Below are positions 22,949 through 33,107 of a stretch of 64,000 nucleotides of DNA, in pieces. The notes under the pieces were generated by a model that did not search any database, was not told the origin of the DNA, and saw nothing but the letters and a program-made list of their open reading frames with translations. The stretch comes from Polaribacter sp. Z022 (GTDB taxonomy: Bacteria; Bacteroidota; Bacteroidia; Flavobacteriales; Flavobacteriaceae), in NCBI RefSeq assembly GCF_023555495.1, contig NZ_JALCZO010000005.1, positions 186,001 through 250,000 on the forward strand. Direction: 5' to 3'. A program made the translations under genes and the position numbers. Each line of letters starts with the position of its first letter. Position 1 is the stretch's first letter.

Positions 22949-24325
22949 ATGAGTATTAATAAAAAGGTTCTAATTTATTTAAATCTTGGTGTTTTTGCGT
23001 TAATGTTTTCATGTAAAAGCAATCAAGCAAAAACAAATACAAACAAGTCTTATAAAAAACCAAACATCGTTTTGTTATTTGTAGACGATTATGGATGGTC
23101 TGATATTGGTTATAGAAATACAACTTTTAAAACTCCAAATTTAGATCAATTTAAAAAAGAAAGTTTAGATTTTACAAGAGCTTATATCCCTACACCAACT
23201 TGTAGTCCAAGTAGAGTTTCTTTATTAACAGGAAAAGAGTCTGCAAGAATTGGTTTTTCTAGACACATTCCAGGAGAAGAATTATTTATAAACGAAGCTT
23301 ATAATATTTGGCCAAAAGACCCTGTGCAAAGACCTTCTAGAAATTACTTACCATTAGAAGAAGTAACCTATGCAGAAGAGTTAAAAAAATATGGATATTA
23401 TAATTATTTTATTGGTAAATGGCATGTTGGTCATGTAGGTAAATATCCAATAGATCAAGGTTTTGATGCTGAGTTTGGTGTTACAGATCATGGTCATCCA
23501 AAGAGTTATTATTATCCTTTCTTTAAAAGTGGTGATCCTAGAAACTTTATGAAATCATATAAAAAAGGAGATTATCTAACAGATGTTTTAACAGATGGAG
23601 CTGTTAATTTTATAGAAAACTATGATAAAGCAGAACCTTTTATGCTGTCTTTTTGGTATTATTCTGTTCATGGTCCTTCTGTTGGAAGAAAAGATTTATT
23701 AAAGAAATATCAAGATGCAGGTTTAAAAGGTAAATATGCACATCATGCAGCAATGGTAGAAGCTATGGATGAATCTGTAGGAAGAGTTAGAAAAGCTATT
23801 AAAGACAAAGGTATAGAAGATAATACAGTAATTATTGTTCTTTCAGATCAAGGAGGAGCTTATACAAACGCACCTTTATCTGGAGGTAAAAAAGGAGGAA
23901 ATACTTTAGGTGAAGGTGGAGCTAGAGTACCTCTTTTAATTTCTTATCCAGGGGTTACAAAATCTAACTCAGAAACAGATATACCTGTGCAGTCTATAGA
24001 TATATACCCAACATTAATGGAGTTAGCAACTGGTACAAAGTATAAAAATGATAAAATACAAGGAGTTAGTTTATTACCAATATTAAAAGGCGATAAAATT
24101 GCTAAACGTAATTTGTATTTTTTAAGAAGTTATGAAGATCAATATGCTGCTGTAATTTCAGATAATTGGAAATTGATAAAATATCACTCAGGAAAATATC
24201 AATTATTTAATATTAAAAATGATATAAGTGAGCAAACCAATTTAATAGGTACAGGATTAGAAATTGAGACTAAATTAAAAGAAGATATTAAGAATTGGGA
24301 AATGAATTTTATTCCTAAATATTAA
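22949..24325 (+). CDS. S1-family sulfatase lipoprotein
   Basis: Sulfatase of 458 residues with a lipobox (MFSC, Cys22). The formylglycine cysteine is Cys85 in C-S-P-S-R. The first metal motif is FVDDYGWSDIGY. The second is VLSDQGGAYTN, where a Gln follows the ligand Asp rather than the more usual His or Asn. Segments GKWHVGHVG and GGKKGGNTLGEGGARVPL are typical of arylsulfatase A-like S1 enzymes. It is the last gene before the 277-base gap that precedes susC, so it probably ends the operon that starts at or before the GH110 gene. The subfamily is not assigned. Confidence 0.88.
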   Translation: MSINKKVLIYLNLGVFALMFSCKSNQAKTNTNKSYKKPNIVLLFVDDYGWSDIGYRNTTFKTPNLDQFKKESLDFTRAYIPTPTCSPSRVSLLTGKESARIGFSRHIPGEELFINEAYNIWPKDPVQRPSRNYLPLEEVTYAEELKKYGYYNYFIGKWHVGHVGKYPIDQGFDAEFGVTDHGHPKSYYYPFFKSGDPRNFMKSYKKGDYLTDVLTDGAVNFIENYDKAEPFMLSFWYYSVHGPSVGRKDLLKKYQDAGLKGKYAHHAAMVEAMDESVGRVRKAIKDKGIEDNTVIIVLSDQGGAYTNAPLSGGKKGGNTLGEGGARVPLLISYPGVTKSNSETDIPVQSIDIYPTLMELATGTKYKNDKIQGVSLLPILKGDKIAKRNLYFLRSYEDQYAAVISDNWKLIKYHSGKYQLFNIKNDISEQTNLIGTGLEIETKLKEDIKNWEMNFIPKY

Positions 24326-24382
24326 TAATTATTGATGTTAAAAACAGTAGTTGTTTTATTTAAGTTGTTTTAAATCAATGTA

Positions 24383-24413
24383 TTGTGTGTGTATTTACTA
24401 TCAAGTACATTTA
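24383..24413 (+). promoter_or_regulatory. Candidate promoter for the susC operon
   Basis: TTG at 24383-24385 is followed after exactly 20 bases by TACATTTA at 24406-24413. This matches the Bacteroidetes consensus TTG-N17-23-TAnnTTTG except for the final base. It lies in the 277-base gap before susC and would leave a leader of about 180 bases. I see no clear Rho-independent terminator for the preceding sulfatase in this gap, only a weak AT-rich stem near 24340-24358. Confidence 0.4.
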
Positions 24414-24602
24414 ATTTACTAAAATCTACATAGTAATATTACAAAATCATCAATTTTATACTGTCTAGATAAAATATTACTAGAATTTTAACAAAATTTA
24501 ACTTTAAATAAAAAAATAACCATTAAAAAATTATGAATTAAATTACTATTGAAACAATTAACTTAAAACCTAAATTGAATAAAAACGATTAAAAGTCAAC
24601 CC

Positions 24603-27600
24603 ATGAAAATAAAATTTTTATTAAAAAACAAGATTACGAAATACAGTATTTTAAGCTTATTTGCTGTATTGTTCTGTAGTTTTAATGCAAATGCGCAACA
24701 AATTACAGTAAAAGGAGTCGTAACTGATAGTGCAGATAATTCTCCAATACCAGGAGTATCTGTTGTAGTTAAAGGAACCCAAAATGGTACTTCTACCGAT
24801 TTTGATGGTAACTATACTATAAAAGCAGAAATAGGCCAAACTTTAGTGTTTGCATACTTAGGTATGAAAAACAGAAATGTTAAAATTCAAAGACCAAAAC
24901 ACAATGTAAAAATGACTTCTAGTACAGAAGAGTTAGAAGAAATTGTAGTAATTGGTTATGGAGCTGTAAAAAAGAAAGAGTTAACAGGTTCTGTTGCTCA
25001 AGTAAAAGCAGATGATATTAAACAATTTGTAACTCCAGATATTGCTTCTGCAATGCAAGGGCAAGTTGCAGGGGTAAATATTACTGCAAATTCTGGAGAA
25101 CCAGGAGAGCAATCTAATATTCAAATTAGAGGTATTACATCTTTATCTGGTAGTAACACACCTTTATTTGTTGTAGATGGTATTCCTCAAGAAGGAGATC
25201 CAAGATTAGCAAGTAATGAAATTGAAACTATTGATGTTCTTAAAGATGCAGCCTCTGCTGCAATTTATGGAACACGTGGTGCAGCAGGAGTTATTTTAAT
25301 AACAACTAAGAAAGGTAAAGAAGGTAAAATGGCTGTTAGTTTAGATCATTCTTATGGTGTACAAGCACTTGGTTCTGGAACTCCTTTAATGAATTCTGAA
25401 GAACAACTTTATTTTGAAACTGCAAGAGCTAATTATAAACAACAATTAGGTATTTCGTTTTTTACACCTGGTCCTAATAGAGCTAGTTGGTTATCTAATG
25501 ATAACGTGTTTTCAGATTTAGTATTAGTTGATGGTGCAGAAAGTGAATCTTATAACATTAGAGTTTCTGGTGGTACTAAAGGTTTTACTTACAATGTTAC
25601 TGGGGGTTATCAAAATATTGATGGGGTACTTATAGGATCTAACTTTAAAAGATATAATGGTAGAATTTCTACAACTTATAATACAGACAACTGGAATATA
25701 AATTCAAGTATAGGTTTTATTTTAGAAGATAGAGATCGTTCTCCAAATCAATTAATTACTTTAGCAACACGTTATAAACCATATTTTCCATTAGTAGATT
25801 TAACTGCTGATCAATTTATTTCTGAAGAAGGAAATGGAGGTGTTACTACACCATTAAATGCTTTAGCTCAAGCAATTAAAAGAGAAGATAATCAAAGAAA
25901 TGATAAATTAAACTTAAGTTTAAGTGCTACTAGAAAAATAACTAAAGATTTAGATTTTACTACAAGAATAGGTACAAACATAGATAACGTAAATCGTAAT
26001 ATTTTTAGATCTAAATTTGAGTTAGTAGATTTAGAAACAGGTATTGTAGAGTCTGATCCAACATTTAGTGGAACTTCTGCATTTTCTTCTAGATTAAACG
26101 TATTTAGTGTAGATGGATTTTTTACTTATAAGAAAAAAATAGGTAAACATAGTATTAACTTATTAGCAAGTATGTCTGCAGATGAGCGTACTTTTGAGTC
26201 TTTTACAGCTTCAAGAAATGGAGTTTTAGATAATTCAATTAAGGTTTTAAACGGATCTAGTCAAGATCCTGTTGCAGATTCAGGAGCTAATTACGTTAGA
26301 AAAAATGTAGGTTTTTTAGCAAGAGCTCAATATAACTATAAAGGTAAATACTTAGTATCTGCATTTGTACGTAGAGATGGATCAAGTAAATTTGGATCTG
26401 AAAATAGATGGGGAACTTTTCCTTCTGTTTCTTTAGCTTGGAATGTTTCTAGTGAGAAGTTTTGGAAACCTTTAAAAGGAACAATTAATAATTTTAAAGT
26501 AAGATTAAGTAGAGGTACTGCAGGTAATGATAGTTTTGATGATTATCAGTATGCAGCAACAATTACAAGAGAATTAGATTATATATTCGATACTACAGAT
26601 AATAACCAAACTTTAGGTTCTGCAGTTACTGGGTTTGCAAACCCAATTATCAAATGGGAAACTTCAGTATCAAGTAATGTTGGTATAGATTTAGGATTCT
26701 TAAGAAACAAATTTAGTTTTAGTGCAGATTACTATTTAACAGAAAAAGAAGATATGCTTTTTCCTGTTAGATTACCAGGTTCTGCAGGTGTTATTAGAAA
26801 TAGTGGAGATCAAGACCAAATTAGAAATATTGGAGATATGACTAATAAAGGTTTAGAATTAGCACTAAACTATAAAGGTAATATTGGAGATGGTAGATTA
26901 AATTTAGGAATTAATTTTACTAAAAATCAAAATGAAATTACTAAAATGTCTGATGGAGTAGATATTATTTACAATTCTAACTCAAACATTTTAGGAACAC
27001 CAGTAACAGTATTTACATTAGGTAGAGAAGCAGGAGCATTTTGGTTAAAACCAACAGATGGTGTACTTTCTGATCATACTCCAGAAAAAGCAGCAGAACT
27101 TTTAGAATATCAAACAAATGTAGATAGTAATGCAAAAGCAGGAGATTTAAAGTATATAGATAAGTTAACTGTAGATACTGATAATGATGGAATTCCTGAT
27201 GCAGGTGATGGAGTTATTGATAATTTAGACCGTGATTATGCAGGTAGTGGATTACCAGATTTTGAAATTGGATTTAACACAAACTTCTCTTACAAAAACT
27301 TCGATTTTACTATGAATTGGTATGCGTCTGTAGGTGCAGAAGTAATAAACGCTACAAAAGCAGATGCTTTTGCAAGAACAAGACACAAAGATTTAATTAA
27401 TATGTGGACACCTCAAAACCCAACATCTCAAATTCCTTTTTGGATTGAAAGAGAAGGAAGACATCCAAATTACAATGGAGATTCTGATTTGTGGGTAGAG
27501 AATGGAGATTACTTAAGACTAAAGTTAGTATCTTTAGGATATACGATACCAAAAGAAGTAGCAAGTAAAATTGGAGCTTCTAAGTTTAGATTATTCTTTT

Positions 27601-27740
27601 CTGCTCAAAACCCAATTACAATTACAGGTTATGATGGTTTTGATCCAGAAATTGGAGGTAATGTTACAAGAAGAGGTATAGATTCTGCAAGATTTCCTTT
27701 AACTTCTTTATATTCATTAGGGTTTAATTTAGAATTTTAA
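24603..27740 (+). CDS. SusC-like TonB-dependent oligosaccharide transporter
   Basis: Outer-membrane transporter of 1045 residues that imports oligosaccharides using TonB energy. The signal peptide ends near FNANAQQ. Residues 33-110 are a carboxypeptidase-regulatory-like domain (GVVTDSADNSPIPGVSVVVKG). The TonB-box and plug region follow (EEIVVIGYGAVKKKELTGS, then AMQGQVAGVNI, VDGIPQEGDP and IEVLKDAASAAIYGTRGAAGV-type motifs). The rest is the 22-strand barrel, ending in an aromatic C-terminus (GFNLEF). The protein immediately upstream of SusD and the sulfatase-rich context indicate a sulfated galactan substrate. It starts after a 277-base gap with a candidate promoter and is followed after 12 bases by the SusD gene. 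Confidence 0.96.
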   Translation: MKIKFLLKNKITKYSILSLFAVLFCSFNANAQQITVKGVVTDSADNSPIPGVSVVVKGTQNGTSTDFDGNYTIKAEIGQTLVFAYLGMKNRNVKIQRPKHNVKMTSSTEELEEIVVIGYGAVKKKELTGSVAQVKADDIKQFVTPDIASAMQGQVAGVNITANSGEPGEQSNIQIRGITSLSGSNTPLFVVDGIPQEGDPRLASNEIETIDVLKDAASAAIYGTRGAAGVILITTKKGKEGKMAVSLDHSYGVQALGSGTPLMNSEEQLYFETARANYKQQLGISFFTPGPNRASWLSNDNVFSDLVLVDGAESESYNIRVSGGTKGFTYNVTGGYQNIDGVLIGSNFKRYNGRISTTYNTDNWNINSSIGFILEDRDRSPNQLITLATRYKPYFPLVDLTADQFISEEGNGGVTTPLNALAQAIKREDNQRNDKLNLSLSATRKITKDLDFTTRIGTNIDNVNRNIFRSKFELVDLETGIVESDPTFSGTSAFSSRLNVFSVDGFFTYKKKIGKHSINLLASMSADERTFESFTASRNGVLDNSIKVLNGSSQDPVADSGANYVRKNVGFLARAQYNYKGKYLVSAFVRRDGSSKFGSENRWGTFPSVSLAWNVSSEKFWKPLKGTINNFKVRLSRGTAGNDSFDDYQYAATITRELDYIFDTTDNNQTLGSAVTGFANPIIKWETSVSSNVGIDLGFLRNKFSFSADYYLTEKEDMLFPVRLPGSAGVIRNSGDQDQIRNIGDMTNKGLELALNYKGNIGDGRLNLGINFTKNQNEITKMSDGVDIIYNSNSNILGTPVTVFTLGREAGAFWLKPTDGVLSDHTPEKAAELLEYQTNVDSNAKAGDLKYIDKLTVDTDNDGIPDAGDGVIDNLDRDYAGSGLPDFEIGFNTNFSYKNFDFTMNWYASVGAEVINATKADAFARTRHKDLINMWTPQNPTSQIPFWIEREGRHPNYNGDSDLWVENGDYLRLKLVSLGYTIPKEVASKIGASKFRLFFSAQNPITITGYDGFDPEIGGNVTRRGIDSARFPLTSLYSLGFNLEF

Positions 27741-27752
27741 AAAACAGAAATT

Positions 27753-29468
27753 ATGAAAAAATATATATACATCCTTGCTGCAGTATTCTTAGTTGGAATT
27801 TTGCAATCTTGTTCAAGTTATTTAGAAGAAAATAACCCAAACGAATTATCAACGGGTACTTTTTGGAAAGATTTAGATGATTCAGAATCAAATTTAACAT
27901 CTGTTTATTCTGCAATGTTACATACATATGTACTTTCTATTGCAGAAGAGTTTACAAGAACTGATATTGCTTATCCAGGTAGAAGAACAAGACCTACAGG
28001 TCAATATTTAACTTGGTACCAACAAAGAGTAACATCAGATAATAGAGAATTAGGAGATAGATGGGATGCTAAATATCAAGTAATTTGGAGAGCAAATCAA
28101 TTAATTGAGGGATTAAATGGAATGGATGCTGAATTTAAGTCTGATCCTGAATGGACAAGACAAATGGCAGAAGCTAGATTCTTTAGAGGGTTAATGCATT
28201 TTTATTTACATTCTAATTTTAATGAAGGAAAAATTATAATTAGAGATCGTATTCCTTTAACTGCAGAAGAGTTTTCTAAACCAGTTTCTACTTCAGAAGA
28301 AGTAATAAAATTCTTTAGAGAAGATTTAGAATACGCATATGCAAACTTACCTGCACAAGGTAAAACAGTTTCTAGAGTAGATGCTGCAGTTGCTGCTACA
28401 ATTTTAGGTACTAGTCATTTATATCAAGGAGAGCATGCTTTAGCAATACCATATTTTAAAGATGTGGTTACTAATGGCGCTTATGGTTTATCTTTAGAGC
28501 AAGATGTAGATAAGATGTTTCCAAGTAGTGGAGACTTTAATTCAGAGTCTATTTTTGAAATTAATTATGCTGATAATTTAAGACCAGAAGATGCATTTTT
28601 TGATGAGCGTTCTTTTCAAAATAGATTGGCAAGAAGAACAGCTCCTCCAGGAAGAAACTTAGAAGCTAAAAAAGCTTTTGGTGGTCAAGGTTGGGTAGTT
28701 CCTTCTGCTTGGTTAACTTACCAATACATGCAAGAAAGTTTAGAAATGGATCCTGCAGATCCAAGAAATCACATTAATAATGATCTTACACAACCGTTAA
28801 AAAACAATTCTATTAGAGCTTCTAAGAGTATTGCTTTGGTAAATGACGAAAGTTCAATGTATTATGGTTATACATCTCCACAAGCCTATGGATTTGCTGG
28901 TACATTATTTTCTATGTTTAAAAAATATACCAATCATTTAACAGGTACAACAGAATTTGATACAAATACTACTCCATGGGAATCTGGTAGAAATGTTGTT
29001 ATTAATAGATTGAGTGGTGTTTATTTAATGTATGCAGAATGTTTAGCGCAAACAGATGTTCCTGCAGCTGTTGATTTAGTAAATCAAATTAGAACAAGAT
29101 GGGGGTTATTACCATTAGATGCAACAACTTTTAATCAAGCTTCATTTATGGATCAATTAATGTATAATGAATATCCTTTAGAATTATCTTTAGAAGGTTT
29201 TTCTACAAGATCTATAGATTTAAGAAGATGGGGTGTTGCAGCTCAAAGATTTCAAGATTTAAGTACTCAAGTTTATGGTTATGCAAATTATACCTATACA
29301 AAAACAAACGGAGCTACTGCAAGGCGTAATAATAGTTTAATACAATTAGGCTCAGGTGCTAATCAGTTTTCAGAATATACAGAGGCAGCTGCAGCATGGG
29401 CAGCAGGTTATAATGGATATTTACCTTTACCTCAAAGTGAGACTTTAAATAATCAAAACTCTAATTAA
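27753..29468 (+). CDS. SusD/RagB-like surface glycan-binding lipoprotein
   Basis: Lipoprotein of 571 residues (lipobox LQSC, Cys20) that forms the lid on the SusC transporter and binds the oligosaccharide. The N-terminal EENNPNELSTGTFWKD, the early helical region with YQVIWRANQLIEGLNG and AEARFFRGLMHFYL, and the C-terminal MYNEYPLELSLEGFSTRSIDLRRWG are characteristic of the SusD/RagB family. The C-terminus ends in YLPLPQSETLNNQN, as usual in this family. The pair with the SusC gene 12 bases upstream defines the PUL transport core. Confidence 0.95.
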   Translation: MKKYIYILAAVFLVGILQSCSSYLEENNPNELSTGTFWKDLDDSESNLTSVYSAMLHTYVLSIAEEFTRTDIAYPGRRTRPTGQYLTWYQQRVTSDNRELGDRWDAKYQVIWRANQLIEGLNGMDAEFKSDPEWTRQMAEARFFRGLMHFYLHSNFNEGKIIIRDRIPLTAEEFSKPVSTSEEVIKFFREDLEYAYANLPAQGKTVSRVDAAVAATILGTSHLYQGEHALAIPYFKDVVTNGAYGLSLEQDVDKMFPSSGDFNSESIFEINYADNLRPEDAFFDERSFQNRLARRTAPPGRNLEAKKAFGGQGWVVPSAWLTYQYMQESLEMDPADPRNHINNDLTQPLKNNSIRASKSIALVNDESSMYYGYTSPQAYGFAGTLFSMFKKYTNHLTGTTEFDTNTTPWESGRNVVINRLSGVYLMYAECLAQTDVPAAVDLVNQIRTRWGLLPLDATTFNQASFMDQLMYNEYPLELSLEGFSTRSIDLRRWGVAAQRFQDLSTQVYGYANYTYTKTNGATARRNNSLIQLGSGANQFSEYTEAAAAWAAGYNGYLPLPQSETLNNQNSN

Positions 29469-29479
29469 AAAATTATATT

Positions 29480-29971
29480 ATGAAAAATATATATAAATTA
29501 TTTGCATTGTTCTTAGTTGTAACAATGGTGTTTAATGCTTGTGAAGAAGAGAATGATTATGTTCCTCCTTTTAATGAAGTTTCATCTTTAACATGGTGGT
29601 CTACTCCAGGAATTAATACAGATACTACTTCAAATGAACCTATTTATAGTTCAACAGAAAAAACAATAGGTGTAGATAAGTTTATTGCTTTTTATGACTT
29701 ATCAAGAGGAGTTGTTTCACATGAATGGAAAATACCTGCTACTACAAAGTTATTATCAAAAACAATTTCAGAAACTGATTCTGTTTACACTAAATACATA
29801 ATACCTAATGCTGGTTCTTCTACAACAGATAAACACGCAAATGTGCTTTTTACAGAAAAAGGAGTTTATGAAATTTTATTAGTAAACACTTTTAATGAAG
29901 AAGTATCAGAATCTGTTAATGAAAACGGAGTATGGAAAGTTAATAAGAAGTTTACTATAACAGTAGATTAA
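29480..29971 (+). CDS. Small surface lipoprotein in SusE position
   Basis: Lipoprotein of 163 residues with a lipobox (FNAC, Cys21) followed by acidic residues (EEEND), a pattern associated with export to the outer face of the outer membrane in Bacteroidetes. The remainder is one beta-sandwich of PKD/SusE type (DKFIAFYDLSRGVVSHEWKI, VLFTEKGVYEILLVNTFN). By position, 11 bases after SusD, it is the third component of the transporter operon and probably a surface glycan-binding protein, though it is much shorter than usual SusE/SusF-type proteins. The terminator right after it ends the operon. I do not recognise a named family. Confidence 0.7.
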   Translation: MKNIYKLFALFLVVTMVFNACEEENDYVPPFNEVSSLTWWSTPGINTDTTSNEPIYSSTEKTIGVDKFIAFYDLSRGVVSHEWKIPATTKLLSKTISETDSVYTKYIIPNAGSSTTDKHANVLFTEKGVYEILLVNTFNEEVSESVNENGVWKVNKKFTITVD

Positions 29972-29984
29972 TTTTAATAGTTGA

Positions 29985-30019
29985 TAATCCCACCTTTGTT
30001 GGTGGGATTATTTTTTTTT
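29985..30019 (+). terminator. Rho-independent terminator of the susCD operon
   Basis: AATCCCACC at 29986-29994 pairs perfectly with GGTGGGATT at 30001-30009 around a 6-base loop and is followed by a run of nine T. It closes the SusC/SusD/lipoprotein operon, 13 bases after the last stop. Confidence 0.9.
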
Positions 30020-30069
30020 AAATAAATAAGAAAATATAACTTCAAAGAAGTAAATCTAAAAAGAGAATA

Positions 30070-31629
30070 ATGAAAATAATTAAATTAAATGTTTTATTAG
30101 TTTTTACGCTAGTTTTTGCAATTGGATGTAAAAATCAATCTGAAAAAAAAGTAGCGAAAAAGTCTGAACAAAAACCAAATATTGTTGTTATTTATTTAGA
30201 TGATTTAGGATATGGAGATTTAAGTTCTTATGGAGCTACAGAATTACAAACACCAAATATAGATGCTTTGGCTACTGGAGGTATAAAGTTTACAAATGGT
30301 TATGCTTCTTCAGCAACTTGTACTCCAAGTAGATATGCTTTGTTAACAGGTATGTATCCTTGGCGTAATAAAAAAGCAAAAATTTTACCAGGAACAGCAC
30401 CTTTGTTAATTAGTACAGAGCAACAAACATTACCTAAAATGCTTAAAAAACAAGGGTATCAAACATCAATTGTAGGTAAGTGGCATTTAGGTTTAGGAAC
30501 AGGTATTGTAAATTGGAATGAAAGAGTTTCTCCTGGTCCTAATGAAGTAGGTTTTGATAAATCATACATCTTAGCAGCAACTCAAGATAGAGTACCAACT
30601 GTTTATATTAAAGACGGTAATGTTGTTGGTTTAGATAAAAATGACCCAATTCAAGTAAATTATAAAGAAAATTTTGAAGGAGAACCAACTGCGGTTTTAA
30701 ATCCAGAAATGGTAGACATGAAATGGCATCATGGACATAATAATAGTATAGTAAATGGTATTGGAAGAATTGGTTTTATGAAAGGTGGTGAATCTGCAAA
30801 ATGGGTAGATACAGATATGGCAGATCATTTCTTAAAAAAAGCTCAAAATTATGTAAAGACGCATAAAGACAATCCATTCTTTTTATATTATGCAATGCAG
30901 CAACCTCACGTTCCAAGAACTCCACACCCACGTTTTGTAGGTAAATCTGGAATGGGACCAAGAGGGGATGTTATTTTAGAAGCAGATTGGATGATTGGAG
31001 AGTTTATGAAAACCTTAAAAGAAGAAGGTATTTTAGAAAACACATTAATAGTTTTTTCTAGTGATAATGGCCCAGTTTTAAATGATGGATATTATGATGA
31101 TGCAGTTGAAAAATTAGGAAAACACGATCCAAAAGGAGGTTTAAGAGGTGGTAAGTATAGTATTTTTGAAGCTGGTACTAGAGTTCCTTTTATTACGTAT
31201 TGGAAAGGAAAAATTAAACCTGCAGTTTCAGATGCTGTAGTTTGTCAAATGGATTTAATGGCTTCTATAGCTGAGTTAGTGGGTACAGAAGAAACATCAA
31301 CAGATAGTAAAAATGTTTTAAATGCATTTTTAGGAAATTCGGACAAAGGAAGAGATAATCTAGTAATTGAAGCTACAGGTAAAACAGCTTTAAGAAGTGG
31401 CGATTGGTTGTATATCCCTGCTTATAAAGGAAAAAACTTTAGAGAAAAAGTAGGAATTGAAGTAGGTAATTTCCCTTTTGAACAATTGTACAATTTAAAA
31501 GAGGATTTAGGACAACACAATAATTTAGCCGAAACTAATTCTGATAAATTAACAGAAATGAAAGCAACTTTTCAAAAGTTAAGAGGATTAGATTTTAAAA
31601 AAGGAGTAAAAGAAGTAATTTTTAGATAA
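30070..31629 (+). CDS. S1-family sulfatase lipoprotein (arylsulfatase A-like)
   Basis: Sulfatase of 519 residues with a lipobox (FAIGC, Cys20). The formylglycine cysteine is Cys84 in C-T-P-S-R. The metal motifs are YLDDLGYGDLSSYG at the N-terminus and FSSDNGPVLNDGY at the C-terminus, and GKWHLGLG carries the conserved Lys/His pair. The segment LLTGMYPWRNK is usual in arylsulfatase A-like enzymes. It begins a new gene group after the susCD terminator, followed after 11 bases by another sulfatase. The subfamily and position of sulfate removal are not assigned. Confidence 0.9.
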   Translation: MKIIKLNVLLVFTLVFAIGCKNQSEKKVAKKSEQKPNIVVIYLDDLGYGDLSSYGATELQTPNIDALATGGIKFTNGYASSATCTPSRYALLTGMYPWRNKKAKILPGTAPLLISTEQQTLPKMLKKQGYQTSIVGKWHLGLGTGIVNWNERVSPGPNEVGFDKSYILAATQDRVPTVYIKDGNVVGLDKNDPIQVNYKENFEGEPTAVLNPEMVDMKWHHGHNNSIVNGIGRIGFMKGGESAKWVDTDMADHFLKKAQNYVKTHKDNPFFLYYAMQQPHVPRTPHPRFVGKSGMGPRGDVILEADWMIGEFMKTLKEEGILENTLIVFSSDNGPVLNDGYYDDAVEKLGKHDPKGGLRGGKYSIFEAGTRVPFITYWKGKIKPAVSDAVVCQMDLMASIAELVGTEETSTDSKNVLNAFLGNSDKGRDNLVIEATGKTALRSGDWLYIPAYKGKNFREKVGIEVGNFPFEQLYNLKEDLGQHNNLAETNSDKLTEMKATFQKLRGLDFKKGVKEVIFR

Positions 31630-31640
31630 AAGAATAATTA

Positions 31641-33101
31641 ATGGTGTTTAAGCAATTATTATTAGTTTGTTCATTCTCATCAATACTTTTTTCTTGTGCT
31701 CAAGAAAAAAAAGTTGAACAAAATGTTAAACAACAACCAAATATCATCTACATTTTAGCAGATGATATGGGTATTGGAGATTTAGGTGCTTATGGGCAAA
31801 AAATTATTAAAACCCCAAACCTAGATAAGTTAGCTGCAAGAGGAATGAAGTTTACTCAGCATTATAGTGGAGCAGCAGTTTGTGCTCCTTCTAGAGCTAC
31901 TTTAATGACAGGTCAACACACAGGTCATACACCAATTAGAGGTAATAGAGAGTTTAAAAAAAACAAAGAAGGTCAAGTGCCTTTGCCTAAAAATTCTATA
32001 ACAATTGCTGAAATTCTAAAAGAAGCAGGTTATGCCACAGGAATGTTTGGTAAATGGGGATTAGGTTTTGGAGAAGGTGATCCAAACAATCAAGGTTTTG
32101 ATGAGTTTTATGGTTATAATGATCAAAAATTAGCACATCGTTATTATCCTCCATATTTAAATCACAATCAAAAAAGAGATTCTTTAGAAGGAAATGATTG
32201 GACAAATAAAGTAACCTATGCTCCAGATAAAATACAAGAACATAGATTACAATTTATTCAAAAAAATAAAGACAAACCTTTCTTTGCCTATATTCCATTA
32301 GTGTTGCCTCATGCAGAAATAATTTCACCAAACGATTCTATTTTTAAAATGTATGATGGTAAGTTTAAAGAAACTCCTTATACTGTAGATAATAAATATA
32401 CGTCAGATTATGGTCCAGATATTGTACCTCATGAGTATGCATCTGTAGAAAAACCTTTAGCAACTTATGCTTCAATGATTACAAGAATTGATGCTTATGT
32501 AGGTCAGATTATTGATAAAGTTGAAGAATTAGGACTCTCAGAAAACACTATTATTATGTTTACTAGTGATAATGGTCCTTCTCCAGAAGGAGGTACAAAT
32601 CCAGATTTTTTTGATAGTAACAGTGAGTTTAGAGGTTATAAAAGAGATTTATATGAAGGTGGTATTAGAGCACCATTTTTAGTAGTTTGGCCTAATAAAA
32701 TTAAAGAAAGTACTGTTACAAATCATGTATCAACTTTTTGGGATGTTTTACCAACAATAACAGAAATTACAAATACAAAGAATCCAAAAAATATTGATGG
32801 AATTTCTTTTTTGCCAACTTTATTAGAAAAAGGAAATCAAGAAACACACAGTCATCTTTATTGGGAATTTAATATTAGAGGAGGTAGAAAAGCCATTAGA
32901 AAAGGAAACTGGAAAGGTGTTTGGCACAATATAAATTCTAAAGGAAAAAAGAAAGGTTCATTTGAGCTTTATGATTTGTCTAAAGATGTATCAGAAACCA
33001 ATAATGTTGTGAAATTACATCCTGAGGTTGCCTCAGAATTAAAACAATTATTAATAAGTTCTAGAACAGAATCAACATTATTTCCATTTAAACAAAAATA
33101 A
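31641..33101 (+). CDS. S1-family sulfatase lipoprotein (HTGH/IRGN type)
   Basis: Sulfatase of 486 residues with a lipobox (LFSC, Cys19). The formylglycine cysteine is Cys81 in C-A-P-S-R, followed by LMTGQHTGHTPIRGN, a pattern shared with the sulfatase at 38548-39972. The metal motifs are LADDMGIGDLGAYG and FTSDNGPSPEGG. Where most relatives have GKWHLG, this one reads GKWGLGFGEGD, so the usual His after Trp is replaced by Gly; that His commonly contacts the sulfate or substrate. The loss might change specificity. It lies 6 bases ahead of the GH-A clan enzyme. Confidence 0.9.
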   Translation: MVFKQLLLVCSFSSILFSCAQEKKVEQNVKQQPNIIYILADDMGIGDLGAYGQKIIKTPNLDKLAARGMKFTQHYSGAAVCAPSRATLMTGQHTGHTPIRGNREFKKNKEGQVPLPKNSITIAEILKEAGYATGMFGKWGLGFGEGDPNNQGFDEFYGYNDQKLAHRYYPPYLNHNQKRDSLEGNDWTNKVTYAPDKIQEHRLQFIQKNKDKPFFAYIPLVLPHAEIISPNDSIFKMYDGKFKETPYTVDNKYTSDYGPDIVPHEYASVEKPLATYASMITRIDAYVGQIIDKVEELGLSENTIIMFTSDNGPSPEGGTNPDFFDSNSEFRGYKRDLYEGGIRAPFLVVWPNKIKESTVTNHVSTFWDVLPTITEITNTKNPKNIDGISFLPTLLEKGNQETHSHLYWEFNIRGGRKAIRKGNWKGVWHNINSKGKKKGSFELYDLSKDVSETNNVVKLHPEVASELKQLLISSRTESTLFPFKQK

Positions 33102-33107
33102 TAGGGC

